64,000 nucleotides of DNA from Pyronema omphalodes (Eukaryota; Ascomycota; Pezizomycetes; Pezizales; Pyronemataceae), in assembly GCA_024516155.1 (NCBI GenBank), contig JAJJXM010000013.1:868001-932000 (forward strand), written 5' to 3'. Positions 9,719 through 21,058 of the stretch are shown in pieces; the stretch's first letter is position 1; each line of letters opens with the position of its first letter. The notes beneath the pieces were generated by a model. It saw only the letters and a list, made by a program, of their open reading frames with translations, did not search any database and was not told the DNA's origin. The position numbers and the translations under genes were made by a program.

Positions 9719-10059
9719 GCATGGGCAGAAGGGCCAGGTGCTTGGAGGGCGAATTGTAAAATTTTTTCATTACTTTTCTTTTGATTTTCACGGTTTTTTC
9801 TTTTTAGTTATAAGAGGGGAAGGTGTGAGCGATACGGGGGACTGTCAGGTTTCGGCTGGGGTTTAGGATTTTTTTTGTTTCTTTTTGGGTGTTTCTTTAT
9901 TTACTTATCTTTTCGGGGACGTCACGGGGAGCAGGAGATTGGGGAGCCTCTTTAGGTGGTCTCGGCCACGAGGACAGGAAAAACGGATTTAGTTTCCCGC
10001 ATAGGCCTTAAAGGCCTCGAACGGTGTATGATTAAAAATCAAATCAAAATCAAATCAAA
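9719..10059 (+). other. LINE 3' UTR and AAATC-type tail
   Basis: GC-moderate untranslated region with T-rich runs, ending at 10031-10059 in repeated AAATC/AAAATC units just before the duplicated target site. Such short-unit tails replace poly(A) in some LINE lineages. Confidence 0.8.
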
Positions 10060-10252
10060 GCATTGTTGAATGTACAAGACAGAAAGAATACGGAATCAAA
10101 CCAGAGACATCATAGTGAAAGACGTATTGCATAGTACATTATTCATTCTCCCTCAAAAATTGGAAATAAAGTAGTTGACACTGCCTGAGGTAAGGTCATG
10201 CTTTCCATGTCGCTGCGCCAAAAATTTTAACCTCACGACAACGCACTGGCGG

Positions 10253-10260
10253 TATATAAA
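10253..10260 (+). promoter_or_regulatory. TATA box of micro-ORF 10353-10403
   Basis: TATATAAA, 93 bp before an ATG that opens a 16-codon frame; the spacing matches the other small genes. Confidence 0.5.
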
Positions 10261-10352
10261 AGTGTGAATGTCCGTTTATTTCAACTGATACAATCCATTT
10301 TCTTTTCTATTACAGGCTTTGCCGCAACAGTCATTTGTGAAGCCTTCATCAG

Positions 10353-10403
10353 ATGATACCGCCAGGGCCGAGAAGGCCAGATCACTGGCTTCCGATTGAA
10401 TGA
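10353..10403 (+). CDS. Possible 16-residue Pro/Arg/Trp peptide gene
   Basis: The ATG opens a 16-codon frame reading MIPPGPRRPDHWLPIE, then TGA. It is preceded by a TATATAAA box at 10253 with the same spacing as in the neighbouring small genes, and its Pro/Gly/Trp content matches theirs. A frame this short can arise by chance, and the leader contains TTCTATTACAG, which looks like a 3' splice site, so the true product could use an upstream exon. In that case the downstream frame beginning with GCTTTGCCGCAACAG and ending at the TGA at 10398-10400 would be used instead. Confidence 0.3.
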   Translation: MIPPGPRRPDHWLPIE

Positions 10404-10440
10404 AAATGAAAATTAAATTCTTTTGTTATCATTTCACCAC

Positions 10441-10448
10441 TATAAATA
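10441..10448 (+). promoter_or_regulatory. TATA box of small gene 10564-10836
   Basis: TATAAATA, 116 bp before the ATG, followed by a C/A-rich leader. Confidence 0.6.
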
Positions 10449-10563
10449 CTACTTTTTCCAATACTCCCTCATAGAGTAAACACAGCATCAAAGATTCCAC
10501 AGAAGTCAAATAACCAAAGCTACAAACTACATATATATATATCCTCCACATACCCAGCACAAA

Positions 10564-10836
10564 ATGCAGATGAATGTTAATGGTGTCCAATATACATTGG
10601 ACAATAATGGCCAGTGGGTACCAGCCCCCGGGGCATCAGCGCCAGCAGTTGTATATCCAGCCAATTTCCCCGGACAAACTCAAACTCAACCTCAAACTCC
10701 TATTCAGCAACCTACCTATGCAGCTGCACGTCCTGGTCCGGCTCCTCAACTTCAGTTTTTAGGTCAGGTCCAACAAGCTGGACAGATAGGCGCAATGCGA
10801 ATGCAATGGCAGAACGGACAATGGGTATGGCGTTGA
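10564..10836 (+). CDS. Small Gln/Pro/Ala-rich protein ending in NGQWVWR
   Basis: A single-exon protein of 90 residues. It begins with MQMNVNGVQYTLDNNGQWVP, whose Y-T followed by N-G-Q-W recalls the YT-x-DGQW motif of 643-921. It continues with a Gln/Pro/Ala linker and closes with MQWQNGQWVWR, repeating the NGQW unit. The partial protein at the left edge of the window ends in a similar GGYGWR. There is no signal peptide, membrane segment or cysteine. A strong TATA box and C/A-rich leader precede it. Originally this gene and the one at 3533 were close neighbours; the LINE now separates them by 6 kb. Function unknown. Confidence 0.65.
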   Translation: MQMNVNGVQYTLDNNGQWVPAPGASAPAVVYPANFPGQTQTQPQTPIQQPTYAAARPGPAPQLQFLGQVQQAGQIGAMRMQWQNGQWVWR

Positions 10837-11517
10837 TATACATCGGTTGTATGTATACAGATGAGTCCATAGTTGGCAAATCATAATATCGTCCTGGTGG
10901 CAGATGTAATATTCTATTTTAGTGTAATTTTTTGATATTTTAATTGTTAGTATTTGTTAGAAATCAATGCGTTTTTTCTATTCATTACAGCTGACTCGTT
11001 TTCTTGTGTGTGATCCCAAAATCCGCATCCAAAACATTAACATATTTATCTGTGGTAGCCTATTGTATTATTTGGCTTTTTATTAAATGCTTCAGTTTCT
11101 TCACATCTTAAAACACTGTTCCCATAAACTCGTCCATCTGAATTTTATCCAGCCGGTGGGCGCTACAATTAGAAAGAGAATCAATGACCACAACTGACTT
11201 GCTTCCCGCTGTACCAGTGCACAACTATGCATCTTCCTCGTCTTAATGCATGGTTATCATCTGCCCATGAAGACATGCATGATGCGCTATTAATTACTAC
11301 TAATACGGCTGCATAATTAGTCTTTGGGTTGTTTCCAATCCCCCAAGTGTCCAAAGTTTCAGAATACAATCTTTTTTTGCATCACTTCAGAAAATCCTTT
11401 CGCGTGTCTGATACCCCGTACACATCATTCCAGAATACTGAAGTATTGAATTCTTACTCATTATTCAATTCCACTGCACCGATTTTAGAAAAAATATTAA
11501 CCCCAATCCGTTATTGG
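10837..11517. other. Intergenic stretch, nothing recognised
   Basis: AT-rich, with no frame of coding character on either strand; it ends at a TATA box. Confidence 0.5.
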
Positions 11518-11525
11518 TATAAATA
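11518..11525 (+). promoter_or_regulatory. TATA box of small gene 11629-12058
   Basis: TATAAATA inside GGTATAAATACC, 104 bp before the ATG at 11629. Confidence 0.6.
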
Positions 11526-11628
11526 CCGCTTTTATTTTACCATAGCCAATCAACATTACTCATTTCATCTGCAGCCACACCATTTCCAGCGAATCAGACA
11601 TCCATAATCCGCAACCTACCATCGATCG

Positions 11629-12058
11629 ATGTTGCACCCAAAACCAACATTAGGTAATCCTCATTGAATGAAACTCAATCAATATCTAACCAAGCCGACT
11701 AGTGCCCGTGAGACAACCCGTCGACTCCATCTACGGCACTGCCCAAATCACGATCTACCAACCCTCTACCTTTCCACCGGTTCCTACCGGGGAGCGCGTT
11801 GGGGCCGCACCAGCAGCTACCTGGCCACCCCCGCCTCCCGGTGCCCCCGGCCCACCAGTATACGCCAGAGGACACCCCAACGCCTACCCCAATAACGCGG
11901 TTTACACCCCCGTAGTAGCACCCACGACTATGAACCCACCAAACACCAATGCCTCTACTAACGGATACGCATTTTGGTTGGGCAACAACTATGCTACAGT
12001 GCGAGGACAGTATCCCACCGCGGAGCAAATGGCGGCTTATAGGTTTCCTCCTACTTAG
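11629..12058 (+). CDS. Pro/Ala-rich low-complexity protein, two exons
   Basis: Exon 1 is 11629-11653 and exon 2 is 11703-12058, joined across a 49-nt intron (GTAATC donor, CTAAC branch site at 11686-11690, CTAG acceptor). The frame of exon 2 has no upstream ATG after its last in-frame stop, and splicing supplies MLHPKPTL in frame. The 126-residue product is rich in Pro, Ala, Asn and Tyr, has no cysteine or signal peptide, and ends near QMAAYRFPPT. A clear TATA box lies 104 bp before the ATG. By composition, size and promoter it belongs with the neighbouring small genes, though shared motifs are weak (SIYGTAQITIY recalls YGTIYT). Function unknown. Confidence 0.6.
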
Positions 12059-13145
12059 ACTTAGGAGATGCTACTAGTGTCTCCACGGACGCGGATTTAT
12101 ATAGAGGGCGTATAGAGATAGATAGAGGTCCGGGGAGTTGGAGGCTATTTGGAATTTTGAGTTTGTTCTGTTTTATGTGTATGCTTTGATTTTTTAGAAA
12201 AATTAGGTTGTAATGATTTTATTTTTAAAATATAGGTATTTCATGCAGAACCCAAGTTTTTCGGATTCCACTAGAACCCTTCAACTTGATGTCACTATCA
12301 TCATCTCTAATATAATGCCTACCCGTCAACCCCGTCTATCGCAGGTATTTTTAAAGACAAGGCCAATGGAAAATCTGTACACTCTTGGTGGTAGAACCAA
12401 ACCCCACCAGAAGCTGTTGACTTCAATACACCTCCCCCACACCGTGCTGATACTGCGCAGCACAAGAAATATATTAATTATTTATTTATAAATTGAATAA
12501 TACGCTGATGACAAGAAATATGTTTCATGTTGAAAAAATATGGACCATCCGAAGTCACCACAATAACCGGAAACTTGAAATCTCGCACCTGCATGGCCAA
12601 TCGTAGAAAGAGTGAGAAACCATGTTCCAACTACCAAGTAACTCCAGCAAACCGTATCTTGTTCGCAAGCGCATAGAATCTCCCACTACAAGCGTAATCA
12701 AGATCTATCAAATGAAACGAAGATCCAGCTAAGCATCAAATACGAGTGACTATCAGATCAGTTGGCTACGCCGCTTTGTTGTTTTATTGCAGTCCAATCG
12801 GAAAACATGTAAAGCTCGGAAGTCCATTCACGATTCATTCCAGCACCAACATCTCCAGGGAGGTCCCAGAGCGCTACTCAAGTGGCATCGGTCACTCCTT
12901 CCGGATCTCTACGATACCACGGTTAAGATTGCAAGCGATGGAATTAGACCTTTATTCTAGCAAGAAACTGGATATACCTTGTTGGCTTAATTGTGTGGTT
13001 AACGCCCCCAAGAGTTACTCTCATCGTAAAAGCGGTCGGACACTGTGCCTACCCAGCTCCACTGGTGGGTTAACGCGATGTCTCCACACTATATCGGGAC
13101 CTTGGTCAACCCCGCGCCCGACCTTCAAGTCGTCACCAATTTCAA
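12059..13145. other. Intergenic stretch with possible decayed coding sequence
   Basis: About 12530-13140 has higher GC and longer open stretches than the flanks on the plus strand, but in changing frames and without a recognisable product. Probably gene remains. Confidence 0.4.
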
Positions 13146-13316
13146 ATGGCACTGAATAGCCAAAACCAAGGCAGCTCCTTTCCCGCTTCCTCGGCTTTTC
13201 GGAGACATCCGGACATAGATGTCGATCTTTCTGACGTCACCAAATATTTACGGCAAGAGGACACGTTCACGGATGACGGATACACACAGTTCAGGCACAC
13301 AGTTTCACATCCATAA
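13146..13316 (+). CDS. Possible small protein, 56 aa, or decayed exon
   Basis: The ATG opens a frame with an acidic, codon-like composition: DIDVDLSDVTKYLRQEDTF in the middle and QFRHTVSHP at the end. No homologue is recognised. No TATA box or convincing leader precedes it, and the same frame is interrupted upstream, so it may be the last exon of a decayed gene. It ends about 225 bp from the polyubiquitin stop on the other strand. Confidence 0.25.
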   Translation: MALNSQNQGSSFPASSAFRRHPDIDVDLSDVTKYLRQEDTFTDDGYTQFRHTVSHP

Positions 13317-13541
13317 CAATAAGATTTTGTTCGCGAAAAAAGTAGATAAAATTATAACTTCATCTCTATTTCCAGTAAAATTCAATCCATCAACTAAGAC
13401 GAATCTAACACATAATAGTGCATGGTATCATAAAAACAATCGTAAAAACACTAACACCCAAGCTTGCCAAAACACCACTTATGAAATCAAACATTCATGA
13501 ACAATCATCGCCGTAATTTAAAAAAAAAACACACCGGATAT

Positions 13542-14615
<1,074 letters not shown>

Positions 14616-14956
14616 GTTGTTTGTTTGAGGAAATAAAGGGTGGTGAAGTACTTGGTTGCAAAAGATTATCGAGTGTATTTGAGACAGAATACAGAGAGGA
14701 ACAAGTTGTCGGGGAGCGGGAGCTTATAAGAGCTGTGAGGGGCGATTGTCTTGGCAGACGAGGCTGGGAGCTCGAATGACTCTTAGCGTCTTGATCGCGC
14801 AAGTGGCGAAACGTACGCTAAAGCTCCAGAACCGCCTAGAGAGTTCTTACCTAATACGGGTAGCTCGATCCGTCGCGAATACGCTTGGAGCAACCGCAGC
14901 AACACTCCTCCAACTTGAGTTCAACACGTACCTCCCACGAAAAGCGCCACTACAGA
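14616..14956. promoter_or_regulatory. Shared divergent promoter of polyubiquitin and SPT4
   Basis: The 341 bp between two divergent start codons must hold both promoters. On the polyubiquitin side AGCTTATAAGAGC (about 14722-14734) is a TATA-like, partly palindromic site about 110 bp from that ATG. Confidence 0.7.
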
Positions 14957-15449
14957 ATGTCTTCCACCAGCTCCAGCTACGTGACTCCCGGACAGATGCG
15001 CAACTTGCGCGCATGTATGATCTGTTCATACGTGCAGACATTTCAGGTTTGTCTGCGTATGCTTTTATGAAAATTTACGCGTATGAATACATGCTAATCA
15101 ACCGTGCAATGAGCAGAAGTTTAAGGTTAACGGATGTCCCAACTGCGAGCAGCTTCTGAATAACCTCGGTCCTGAAGCTATTGAAGACATTACCTCTCCT
15201 GTATTCGAGGGCTTAGTTGCCTTGCGTGACCCAATTAAATCCTGGGTGGCCCGATGGCAGCGTGTCGAGCGGTGTGAGAAGGGCATCTACGCAGTGAAAG
15301 TGAGCGGAAATGTAAGACTCAATTTTATCTCGAAATGCATAGAACGCGTACTAACGCGTGTACAGCTGCCAGAGGAGATCCTACGCGAGCTCGAGAACCT
15401 TAACATCGTCTACCGCCCCCGCGACGGAAGCTACGTTATCGAAGATTGA
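14957..15449 (+). CDS. SPT4: Transcription elongation factor Spt4
   Basis: A small zinc-binding partner of Spt5 that keeps RNA polymerase II processive. Exons are 14957-15046, 15117-15311 and 15366-15449, all joined in phase 0, giving 122 residues, the usual Spt4 length. The four zinc-binding cysteines are at about residues 20, 23, 37 and 40 (RACMICSYVQTFQ and VNGCPNC). The SPVFEGLVAL and WVARWQRVERCEKGIYAVKV segments are typical of the NGN-binding face of the family. Donors are GTTTGT and GTAAGA; acceptors are GCAG and ACAG. It shares a 341-bp promoter with polyubiquitin. Identification is by family motifs seen directly in the translation. Confidence 0.95.
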
Positions 15450-16469
15450 ACATCTTACAATCCTACTGCATTTCCCTATACTACCTTATTTGTTACTGTA
15501 TTTTTGGCGTGGGAGCAATGGCGTTTTCGGAATAGATCATATCGGTTCTAGATTTTGTATGGATTCACGAAGACTCATCCATCATTCTATTCCCAAAACG
15601 GTGGCCAATTAAGCGCACCTAAGGTCGCTTATTCTATCTTTCCGATAGCCGATACATGGCTTCACATTGGATAGCATTTGACTCACTATAGTTCGACTGT
15701 AGGGTTCAAAAGCTCGCTGATCAGAGGATTCTTTGTTTCTAGTTCCGCCTAGCTACACTAGCCACTACATTGTATTATAAATCATTTAATGCAAACCTGA
15801 GTTCATGCCTCTGTAAGAGACAGAAAACATGCACAAATCAAACCAAAGAGAACCCTTAAGAACTTTCAAGAACCCTCAGAAATCTGCGATAATGCCAAAT
15901 GCACGCCAATTTTCTTTGACCCAACAGCATGATACATAAAAAAAAACTATATGAAAGAAAAATTTACGCATCATAATTACATTCAAATGCCTCGATGACG
16001 AAATAAAGTACTCGATCACAAGCAGTCATGCAAGCGCTGCGGTCACCTTAGCGCATAACGGGTAGACCTAGCGTACTTCCCCGCAAAATTTGTACATAAA
16101 CACCGCTAGCTTTAGGACCTGGTGGCAATTCTGGCCAAAATATGCAGCTGCGCCACATTCGCCGTCAACCGTTGCTTGTGCCACAATTCGCCACCAGTAC
16201 AGGCTGCGTTTTATCAAATTCCAAATGGCATTACCTTGGAAGAAGCAGAATAGTGAATGTCCTACTTGAATTTCTTAAATAACACTATAGTGACGAGAAT
16301 TACGCATCATAAGCACATCGGGCCAAGCTTTTTATTTTTTGATTAATAAACATACTCCCCTCCCCTCCTTTGGGAGAGCATTTCCCACCCGAACATTATG
16401 TACATTCTTGACGACTATTTGGATTCGAAAGCATTCCATATTACCGACAGGATGAAAGTACTCCGATTA
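15450..16469. other. Intergenic stretch, nothing recognised
   Basis: AT-rich; no frame or repeat stands out. Confidence 0.5.
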
Positions 16470-16856
16470 CTACCGTCGACCATTGTCTATAAACTCTTCA
16501 ATCGTCCCATAACTATGGTCCCTAGTTCTCGGTTCTTGAGTATTTTGCGTGAAATTTCTTCTTAACATCCTTATGACCCATTTGGTCACGCTCCCAGTAC
16601 TTAGGCTATTATCGGATTTGACAGACTCTGTGGAAGTTTGTTTGGAATGAGCGTTTTTGTATTCGATATTGATACGACAGAAGCGTGTGATTGGTATAAA
16701 TCCGAACAGAAGTATCTTTGTATTTTCTCTCGGGATGCTATAGGTCTTGGGTGCCGGCGATGATATCGCGGGCGCAGGCACAGTGTACGAGCGCGATTTT
16801 GCACGATTGGTGGGGTATTTTGGTGGTCGTGGAATTCGGAGACCGTAAAGTGACAT
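16470..16856 (-). CDS. Possible basic Pro/Ser-rich protein, 128 aa
   Basis: An uninterrupted frame from ATG 16856, with a Pro-rich segment near residues 10-35 (RIPRPPKY, VPAPAISSPAPKTYSI) and a basic C-terminal half ending YGTIEEFIDNGRR. No signal peptide, domain or homologue is recognised. The YGTI near the end recalls the YGTIYT motif of the small gene at 643, but this may be chance. No strong TATA box is seen. It lies in a gene-poor stretch and could be a remnant. The start is chosen as the ATG just before the Pro-rich region; the frame extends 42 codons further upstream. Confidence 0.3.
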   Translation of the reverse strand: MSLYGLRIPRPPKYPTNRAKSRSYTVPAPAISSPAPKTYSIPRENTKILLFGFIPITRFCRINIEYKNAHSKQTSTESVKSDNSLSTGSVTKWVIRMLRRNFTQNTQEPRTRDHSYGTIEEFIDNGRR

Positions 16857-19800
16857 TTCCCGTCCTTGAGCGATACTATGAGGATAGATGAAGATGGAGT
16901 ACGCTAATGCTACCCTCATTTGCATTATGAGGTGTTTAAATATCTTCTGGGTGCCATTCAGCCTCAAGGGCTGTGTATGCATTTGCGTTCATCGTTATGC
17001 CTCTTTAGTCATTGTATGGGTCGTCTTTGGATATCGATCCGAGAGCCTTGTATGACAGGCGACTTGCAAATCGCAAGGCTTATAAAAGGAACCAAGTTAC
17101 ACAGTTGATTATCTTCGAGATCAATGGTAGTGAAGCCAAAAATTCCTATCATCGTGAGGGCCAGGGTCGCTCGTTCAAGTCAGAAAAAATTCCGTAACGG
17201 CCAATATTGTAGACATCCAAGTCCACTGCTAGATTTGTGTTATAATTTCGTAGCACCAGCATGTGAACAACATATGTATGTATCTATTAACCCTTCATTC
17301 TTTTTTTTTGGCAAGCTATAAACAACTCCAACACATGTGTAAACATTTGGATTCACTGGTGAGTATCCTTCCTCTGCAAAACTTCACCCTCCTCATCTCC
17401 TGTTCGGAGTTCCTTCACCCATTGCAAAAACTTCCCTCAACATTTGGTAACGGTATGTCCATTATTTTTTCTGACCTCGCATGGTTGATAAACTTAGTGA
17501 AACTATCTTGCGAAATTATCGAATTCAAGCATCCTGCTATTCTAGCATTATTGATATATCCCGTAATACCATCTAAAATACCTTGTTAATATTAATTGGC
17601 TCTGCATTACCGAAAAAAAAATCCAAAACACTCCCTGGTGAATCGCCGAGATTCCGGCTAGGTGGGGCATTATAGGTAAACCCGAGTTACTTTCGGGTGA
17701 CTATCAACGACTGTGGCTTGATCGGTGGTATCTTAAGCTTGGTAATATCCTCAAGTTTCATTTCGCAGTATTCCTAATCTGGTATGCTATTTCCCGGGTT
17801 CAGTATCATTGTAGGGAGTTTATAGATGGTGGGATCCTGTTTTGGTCTCTGGGGAATGTGTCCAATACTCGCTTTATAGTGATTTAAGTCTGCTATTTCG
17901 TATACTGATTCAAGTATCATTGAATACGATCTACTGGATTTGAATTCTCGTCGATATTCGGCGTTGGCTTCCCCCAAATTATCAGTGCACTATCTTGCCT
18001 TATCACTCAATCGATATACAGCTATAGCTATTTGCTCGCAGTGGAGTGGCGAACAAAATCTTTGGAATTTCGGAGACGATTCATGTGGAGATTGGAATAA
18101 CTATATGATAATATTAGCTTGGTCTATAACTGAGCTATTGGGTAGTATCACCTCGTCCATTTCAACGCCACAGAGGAATTACGGAGTTGTCCATCATGAC
18201 GGTCCGGTTATTCGGCGATGAACTTTGCAGATGCGTGTATTATATTTGAGAGGATGTATCATGTATCCAATTTTAAATGGCTCGATGTCGCTACTCAAAT
18301 GTTTCCAAAACGACGTGCGGGTTGACCGAAGGGTTTTATAGCATTTATAAACCTGATGTCTTGTGTATTCGTGTTTAGCCTACGACTCACGTGCATCATA
18401 CATGTCTTTATGTGCGCGCTGTTGTATCACTTACTGCGTCTGACTTACGTTCTTTACAACACTGAATATGAATACAGTTGTTTACATACACCGCCATGTA
18501 TCGTTTGATGATATAGTCAATATTAGCTCACAAAGGGCTCCTGGTCCTTCACTCTTTATTAGGAAGGCTCTGGGATATGGTTATGTTTTTGCTATATGCG
18601 AGTTTTATGGGTGCGCCTAATTTATGGCACCCTCGGAATACAGTTTTGTAGACTAAATACAGCATAGATACTCGTACTAACCGAGAGCCCTCAGTCGGCA
18701 CGAGCACAGTGTGAAATCACCACTTACCGTTTGTACTATATTAGGAGCCATTCTGGAGGAATCAAGCTCACCTTCCTCAAAAGCGGGTTATAAACCAATC
18801 TTAATTTGAACAATGATCCATCTATTTCCAACTCGGAGTAATCCTCCAAATTGTAGCCTTCTGAAGAGCGACCAGGGTCAACTTCAGACTAATACCGAGT
18901 GATTCACGATGACTAATTAGCACCCCACGCATCGTGGCGGAGCACACCCAACCTGGAATGAGCCTCTCGTATACATGACAACATCCCAATCGCCTCCAAA
19001 GCGGAGCTTAACCATGTACATCACTGACCGGTGGATACATATGTGAGTTTTCCCTCATTGTTCGCAATATATGCATGCAGATAAGACTAGTCTACTCCCA
19101 CCGTCCATTGGATACGAAGTAGATAATATCCCCAAGTTCTACTATGACACCATATGAGCCCTGGTTTTTCGCTATTTTTGTTCTTCGCCTGGATATAATC
19201 ACGGTAGCTACGGTAGACCTGTAGGGATGGATACACGGTAGATGTTGCTAAGGCAGATCCTGAGGCGCATTTCGTGTCAGGGATTGGAATATAGGCATTA
19301 TACGCCGGTTGGCCCACGGGGTGATGTATGATGTTGATTAAGCTTCTCGGGTTCTTGGATGAATTGAAAGTAACGGTTTTTAGATGCCCATGGAAAACGG
19401 GAGTAGACAACGGATATGGATAGACAAGCGGGCCCTGGAATACTACGTGCAAGGATGAAACGTGCTCTGACAGCGGGAATTGAGAGAAGAGAATAATTAA
19501 AGATAGATAGATTATGCGTGAATATAAAATTGAATATTCTCCGTAATCTAATGCATCCACTTTGTTTGACGGTGAAGAGTTAACTTCAAAATGACGAGCA
19601 AGGCCAAGGAAACCGGTCAGAGTTAGATTTATTTCGTAGATGAAGACAATTGTACTTGAATTACCTAATTGCCCGGTATCATTTTCTCAATGTCTATGCT
19701 TTCCTCACATGGGCTGTGTAAATGATATGGTGATCTCAAATAGTCGACCCCGAATGGGTATCGCTGAAGGATCTTAGTCAGCAAGCCAGCATGTATATCC

Positions 19801-20092
19801 CTGTCACGGGTTCAATTGCAATCTACAAAGTCTGACATCCTTACAGCCCCACCACCCTAGAAAATAGTTGGATAGCGAAGCTTTTTTCTCGCGTAAGCTG
19901 TCACACCGTGATGAAGTCAATCCATTCTGGAAATAGAACCGAGAAGACAAGTTATTATTCGCCTATCGAAGTTCGAAATGTGTATGATTTCCAAAATAGT
20001 AACAAAATTTCCGATGAGGGATCCAGTAATTCACCAACCAACGCCAGTAATTAACAATACAAAAATAGATCTCCCAATAACCCTCATTATAG
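16857..20092. other. Gene-poor stretch with scattered decayed frames
   Basis: Minus-strand frames at 17774-17977 (continuing past a single TAG for about 31 codons) and 19087-19560 (a hydrophobic stretch ILYSRIIYLSLIILFSQF followed by two cysteines, but no ATG in the right place) look like remains of genes, the latter possibly of a secreted protein. A TATA-like CTTATAAAAGG lies at about 17077. Nothing can be named. Confidence 0.35.
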
Positions 20093-20874
20093 CTATCTGG
20101 TCCTACTCTCTGATGGCTTCGGGAACGAAAAGATACCGCTTAAGCGATTTGTTCTGGAAGGCCTTGGCGTAGCTTCTTCAATGGAAACCGAAAGCGGGTT
20201 TACCCGATGATACGGAACTATAGATGTTTCGGGCTCCATTTCTTGACTCTGTAGAGTATCGCTATGGTGACGATTCAAATTCGGTGGCGACAAAACATCA
20301 CGTGCAGGTGGACGCTCTCTCGGGGAAGCAGGCGTCGAGTGAAATCGACGGCCAGGTGGGGAATTCGTATGCGGAGGAGCTAATAATCGACGAGAATCAT
20401 GAGCCTCATGTGAAGATAATCCCACTGCAGAATCCATGAAATGCGTGTCGACATACAATACAGTATCCTGACGGTCTGTTGATGAAGTATTAGCATAAGG
20501 CTTGGCGTGTTTTGAGAATGGCGGAGGGGACAAACTATGGAGCCAACGCTGAAATTCTCTCTGGGAATCTGCCCTCATCCGTTCGATTATTGCCTAGTGT
20601 TTTTAAGTTAGTGCCGTGGTTGGGGAAGTCTCTGGATCTGATCTTACAATCCTCAAGTGATGTTGCAGACTACTTTCGACTTCGAAACCTTCAAGCCCCT
20701 AAACTAATTGTCAGTTATGGTACCATCGTGAGTAAAAAGTATTCTTACAGTTTCCGTTTCAACACTATCCCACCATTTCACATCCTCTCCAAAATATTTC
20801 CTGAAATTATTGGCAAAATATCGCTTCTCAAACCCCTGGGCGGATACAAAGTAAGATGGTTTGCGGTGAAACAT
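20093..20874 (-). CDS. Unknown protein, three exons, 225 aa or longer
   Basis: Exons at 20749-20874, 20648-20698 and 20093-20593 join in phase 0 across two well-formed introns: GTAAGA donor with CTGAC branch and TTTAG acceptor, then GTAAGA donor with CTAAC branch and CTAG acceptor. The N-terminal part is aromatic and basic (KPSYFVSAQGFEKRYF, KYFGEDVKWWDS). The C-terminal 160 residues are Pro/Ser/Arg-rich and look disordered. The open frame runs about 15 codons further upstream to 20919 behind a possible acceptor, so another 5' exon is likely, perhaps one starting at ATG 21058. No family is recognised. The paired intron signals argue for a real gene. Confidence 0.45.
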
Positions 20875-21058
20875 TGGTACTTGGTACTTTGACAATTTCC
20901 GAGAGGGTTTATGCTGGGTCTATGGTCTTCTTCGTTAAGCTTGTAGTTGAAAGATCAGATCTTATCAGAATATTTTGGGTTGTTGTAGCAGCGAGTAAAT
21001 TTGCCAAGGGTGACGTTTTGGTAGCCAGCTCGCCAAAGCCCGAAACACAGCGACGCAT

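Larger units (their letters stand above)
4018..10059 (+). mobile_element. Full-length Tad1/I-type non-LTR retrotransposon (LINE)
   Basis: The 6.0-kb insertion is bounded by a perfect 14-bp duplication GCATTGTTGAATGT (4004-4017 and 10060-10073). It has a short 5' UTR, ORF1 with CCHC knuckles, a large ORF2 (endonuclease, reverse transcriptase, RNase H, CCHC), a roughly 340-bp 3' UTR, and a 3' tail of AAATC-type units instead of pure poly(A). ORF2 is intact over 1258 codons and the element is much richer in GC than its surroundings, so the insertion looks young and not visibly mutated by repeat-induced point mutation. The only visible defect is a frame break in ORF1. The domain order fits the Tad1 group of fungal LINEs. 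Confidence 0.95.

Noticed and set aside
11668..11895. 75-codon frame beginning at ATG 11668
   Set aside because: The ATG lies inside the predicted 49-nt intron and the frame is a shadow of the spliced gene 11629-12058.
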